DNA of 64,000 nucleotides from BS150m-G50 sp964517435 (lineage in GTDB: Bacteria > CAIWAD01 > BS150m-G50), in NCBI GenBank assembly GCA_964517435.1, contig CAZFEC010000010.1, positions 1 to 64,000 on the forward strand, read 5' to 3'. The position numbers were made by a program, and so were the translations under genes. Numbering within the stretch: position 1 is the first letter of the stretch; the number at the start of each line of letters is the position of its first letter. The notes under the pieces are model-generated. The model was not told where the DNA came from. It saw nothing but the letters and a program-made list of their open reading frames with translations, and searched no databases. This document shows, piece by piece, positions 61,647 to 64,000 of this stretch.

Positions 61647-62867
61647 TTGGCGAGTAAGCTTTCTGCCGACATCCTTCAGCCTCGTCACGCAGTAGCATCA
61701 CCTTTTACCAACAGAAGGATTCCCAAGCTCAGCATCAGAAAAAAAGGAGTCCCCATTTACCACAACCTAATCCTTGGATCGTTATTAGCTGGCGCTATCG
61801 GCGACGCCCTTGGCGCTGCGGTCGAATTCATGTCCCTATCTGAAATTCGTAAGAAATTCGGTCCTGCAGGGATCCAGAACTACAGCCCCGCCTATGGTGG
61901 TCTCGGGACCATCACCGACGACACCCAGATGACGCTTTTCACCTTCGAAGGGATGATCCGGGCCCAGTTGCGCTGGCTGGATCGTGGGATGTGCTCTCCG
62001 GAAACCGTCCTGCATTACGCCTACCTGCGCTGGATGGCCACTCAGGGCGTAATCCGCATGGAAAGCCATCCGATGTCCGAATACCCAGGCTGGCTGGTAC
62101 AACAGGAAGCTCTCCACCACAAACGAGCACCTGGAAATACCTGTCTGACAGCATTGCTGATGCCAGATCAGTGCGGAACCATCGAGCAACCGTTGAATCA
62201 AAGCAAGGGCTGCGGCGGTGTTATGCGAGTCGCGCCGGTGGGATTTTTCGATGTCGAGGATCCCTTTCAACTTGGTTGTGAATGCGCCGCCATCACCCAC
62301 GGTCATCCCAGTGGTTATCTGAGTGCCGGCTTCCTCGCTGAGCTGATTCAACACCTGCTTCAGGGAAAGCAGCTCCTGGAATCGATTGAGAGAACCACTC
62401 ATCGTCTGGCACAAGAGTCGGACCATGATGAGCTGCTTGCGGCAATAAAGCATGCCCTGGAGCTGGTCAAAACTGCAGAGGGGACACCGGAAGAAGTAGA
62501 GAGCTTGGGCGCTGGCTGGGTGGCCGAGGAGGCGCTGGCGATCTCGCTGTTCTGTGCCATCATGGCTGACGACATCCGGGAAGGGCTGCTGCTGGCAGTC
62601 AACCACAGCGGCGACAGCGACAGTACTGGCGCGATAACCGGAAACATTCTTGGGGCCATTCATGGGGTTGAAGCGGTTCCCGCCGACCTCCTGGAAGATC
62701 TGGAGGTGAAAGAAATCATCTTCGAGATGGTTGATGACTTCTTAACGATCAATAAGGACGTCGCTGGAGAACAGAGGACATCAGAAATGGAGAATGAGGA
62801 GCTCCATTACTTCGAAGGGGGCTACGGAGTACCGAAGCATTTGATAGAAAAGTATCCACCGAATTAG
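61647..62867 (+). CDS. ADP-ribosylglycohydrolase
   Basis: Hydrolase of the ARH/DraG family that removes ADP-ribose from proteins, nucleic acids or small molecules using two magnesium ions. Motifs: ILGSLLAGAIGDALGAAVEF, the metal site TITDDTQMT, QSKGCGGVMRVAPVGFF and NHSGDSDSTGAITGNILGA. The TTG at 61647 opens the frame but has no ribosome site. A perfect AAGGAG stands five bases before an in-frame ATT at 61755, only five residues ahead of the domain; no ATG, GTG or other TTG lies between. The ATT may be the true start. It is followed 15 bp later by a nuclease-like gene. Confidence 0.88.
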   Translation: MASKLSADILQPRHAVASPFTNRRIPKLSIRKKGVPIYHNLILGSLLAGAIGDALGAAVEFMSLSEIRKKFGPAGIQNYSPAYGGLGTITDDTQMTLFTFEGMIRAQLRWLDRGMCSPETVLHYAYLRWMATQGVIRMESHPMSEYPGWLVQQEALHHKRAPGNTCLTALLMPDQCGTIEQPLNQSKGCGGVMRVAPVGFFDVEDPFQLGCECAAITHGHPSGYLSAGFLAELIQHLLQGKQLLESIERTTHRLAQESDHDELLAAIKHALELVKTAEGTPEEVESLGAGWVAEEALAISLFCAIMADDIREGLLLAVNHSGDSDSTGAITGNILGAIHGVEAVPADLLEDLEVKEIIFEMVDDFLTINKDVAGEQRTSEMENEELHYFEGGYGVPKHLIEKYPPN

Positions 62868-62882
62868 CTGATGAGGGTTGTG

Positions 62883-63695
62883 ATGAAAGGCAGGGCAAAA
62901 AGCTGGCGAGATGTCTTTGAGCGTCTGGATCGATGGAGAAATCTACCCAAGTATCAGCTCGAACGGAGAGCTGATATATTCTTCTCATTGTATCTGATCG
63001 AGATCATGCAGGCCGTGATCGGAAAGAGAAATCAGCGATTCCTAAACCTGATGATTCCGGAGTTTCCACTTCTTAAACAGGGTGGTCCAAAGAGTAAATC
63101 AGGAAAGAAACGCCATCTGTCTAATAATGTCGATTATCTGATGTTTTCGAAACCGCTGGGCAAGAACCGAGAACCCAGAAAAATATGGCTGGCAGAGCTT
63201 AAGACAGATCTGGAATCAATTAAAGCTCAGCAAATTGAGTATCTTCACAACGCTGTTGAGCGGGGTTTCAGCGAATGCATTAGAGGTCTCTTGGAAATTG
63301 CGCGGAGGACAAAAAGCCGTCAGAAATACTATCATCTTCTACATACGCTTATAACCACGGGTATTGTCAATGTTGCATCCGATTACCAGTCGAGCATTAC
63401 CCGGAATCCTGCTCGTAGTGCCAGCATCGAAACCGACTCGAGCTATGATGAGCTCGTAGACAGAATCATACTCGCTCCGGAGTGGTCAAAAGCTGAAGCA
63501 GAAATCGTTTTTATAACTCCAAACGAGGTTGAGATTCAGAGCAAGAAACGCGGAGTAGCGATTCACAATATAACGTTCAGTCAGATCACAAACTTCTTAA
63601 TGAAGCAGAAAGGCGAACTTCCACGTGTGTTCGCAAAGTCTCTCAACCGTTGGGCCGAACACAAAGCCGGCTTCGATGTATCAAAACTGGATTGA
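62883..63695 (+). CDS. PD-(D/E)XK nuclease-like protein
   Basis: A 270-residue basic protein I cannot assign to a named family. Its centre has VDYLMFSKP then IWLAELKTDLESIKAQQIEY, a D-x(n)-E-x-K arrangement with a downstream Q as in PD-(D/E)XK nucleases. Other parts (VFERLDRWRNLPKYQLERRA at the start) are helical. Two in-frame ATGs are close together: 62871 lacks a site, 62883 has GAGGG ahead. It is 15 bp after the ADP-ribosylglycohydrolase gene, so the two should be cotranscribed. Nuclease activity is inferred from motif only. Confidence 0.6.
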   Translation: MKGRAKSWRDVFERLDRWRNLPKYQLERRADIFFSLYLIEIMQAVIGKRNQRFLNLMIPEFPLLKQGGPKSKSGKKRHLSNNVDYLMFSKPLGKNREPRKIWLAELKTDLESIKAQQIEYLHNAVERGFSECIRGLLEIARRTKSRQKYYHLLHTLITTGIVNVASDYQSSITRNPARSASIETDSSYDELVDRIILAPEWSKAEAEIVFITPNEVEIQSKKRGVAIHNITFSQITNFLMKQKGELPRVFAKSLNRWAEHKAGFDVSKLD

Positions 63696-63721
63696 GCATT
63701 ATTCCTGGGATGTAACCGACC

Positions 63722-64000
63722 ATGTCTAACCCTCGCCTTTCCAAATCCCGCCTTCTCTATCTACGACAATGCCCGCTGCGCCTGTGGCACGAGATCCATA
63801 ATCGCGAGTCCGCTAATCCACTTGACGAAGCAACTCAGCACCGTTTTTCAGAAGGTACCCGGATCGGCGAGCTGGCGCAGCAGCGTTATCCCGGTGGTGT
63901 GCTAGTTGACGCACCATACTGGGACAGCGCCAATGCCCAGCAGCACACATCCGCCCTCCTTCAATCCGATGTCCCTACAATCTACGAGGCCGCCTTCGAG
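63722..64000 (+). CDS. Start of DUF2779-like (Cas4-related) nuclease, cut by the window end
   Basis: An open frame of 93 codons from the ATG at 63722 to the window edge, with no stop. It begins MSNPRLSKSRLLYLRQCPLR followed by LWHEIHNRESANPLDE and FSEGTRIGELAQQRYPGGVL. L-S-K-S...QCP-x-R-L-W is the typical opening of DUF2779/PD-(D/E)XK proteins, which place a cysteine there for an iron-sulfur cluster. It follows the previous gene by 26 bp on the same strand. The C-terminal nuclease part is outside the window. Confidence 0.7.
   Translation, partial: MSNPRLSKSRLLYLRQCPLRLWHEIHNRESANPLDEATQHRFSEGTRIGELAQQRYPGGVLVDAPYWDSANAQQHTSALLQSDVPTIYEAAFE

Noticed and set aside
1..64000. tRNA or rRNA genes
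   Set aside because: I saw no cloverleaf with a GTTCRANYC arm or rRNA-like conserved stretch on either strand; a covariance-model scan could not be run here.

Overview
The window looks like a piece of a Gram-negative bacterial chromosome of moderately high GC. Lipoprotein signals, outer-membrane beta-barrel-like proteins and periplasmic enzymes support this. A Tat-exported selenocysteine formate dehydrogenase points to anaerobic or facultative respiration. Small palindromic intergenic repeats of the ATTCCCGC/GCGGGAAT type are scattered through it. I cannot name the species. An FCB-group or deltaproteobacterial-like lineage fits, but that is inference. I see no tRNA, rRNA or CRISPR array.

Layout. 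1-8965: a ~60-bp tandem repeat, a small PAS/Cys-cluster sensor, then a sugar ABC importer (binding lipoprotein, double ATPase, permease with an extra soluble domain) leading into a secreted GH38 alpha-mannosidase with chitobiase-like and PA14 C-terminal modules. 9215-10042: GNAT acetyltransferase, then a bidirectional terminator. 10285-16867 (minus): fdhE, selenoprotein fdnG (in-frame UGA plus SECIS hairpin), fdnH, a NrfD/HybB-type quinone subunit and a diheme cytochrome c, i.e. a formate-oxidising respiratory complex. 17347-22245: small kinase-like P-loop protein, a repeat-containing lipoprotein, two beta-barrel-like proteins, an isoaspartyl methyltransferase and an ASCH gene broken by a stop codon. 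22298-25635 (minus): BlaI/BlaR1-type regulatory pair whose sensor carries seven 35-residue repeats.

26048-37267 (minus): a ten-gene run of xanthine-dehydrogenase-type hydroxylase (three subunits), cyclase-family amidohydrolase, DUF1116 (YahG/YlbE-like), FdrA-like, DUF2877, DUF35, thiolase-fold protein lacking the nucleophilic Cys, and a GNAT-like protein. I read it as a catabolic operon for a nitrogen-containing ring or amide. Its exact substrate is unknown and the combination is worth testing.

37544-38531: HTH-MNT/HEPN toxin-antitoxin-like pair behind two helically phased palindromes. 38641-42789: amino-acid permease, FGE-like protein, ferredoxin-like protein. From about 42.8 kb the DNA becomes visibly more AT-rich and turns into a defence island: a frameshifted small gene, an Mrr-type nuclease, a complete type I Zorya system (zorABCD), then on the minus strand a type I restriction-modification locus (half-S, hsdM, rhuM, a HEPN-motif protein, hsdS, hsdR, YgjP-like metallopeptidase), and on the plus strand an ADP-ribosylglycohydrolase, a PD-(D/E)XK-like protein and the start of a DUF2779-like nuclease that runs off the end. 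The most attractive candidates for something undescribed are the HEPN-motif cargo gene inside the hsd operon, the ADP-ribosylglycohydrolase/nuclease pair, the hydroxylase/FdrA/thiolase-fold operon, and the repeat-bearing BlaR1-like sensor.
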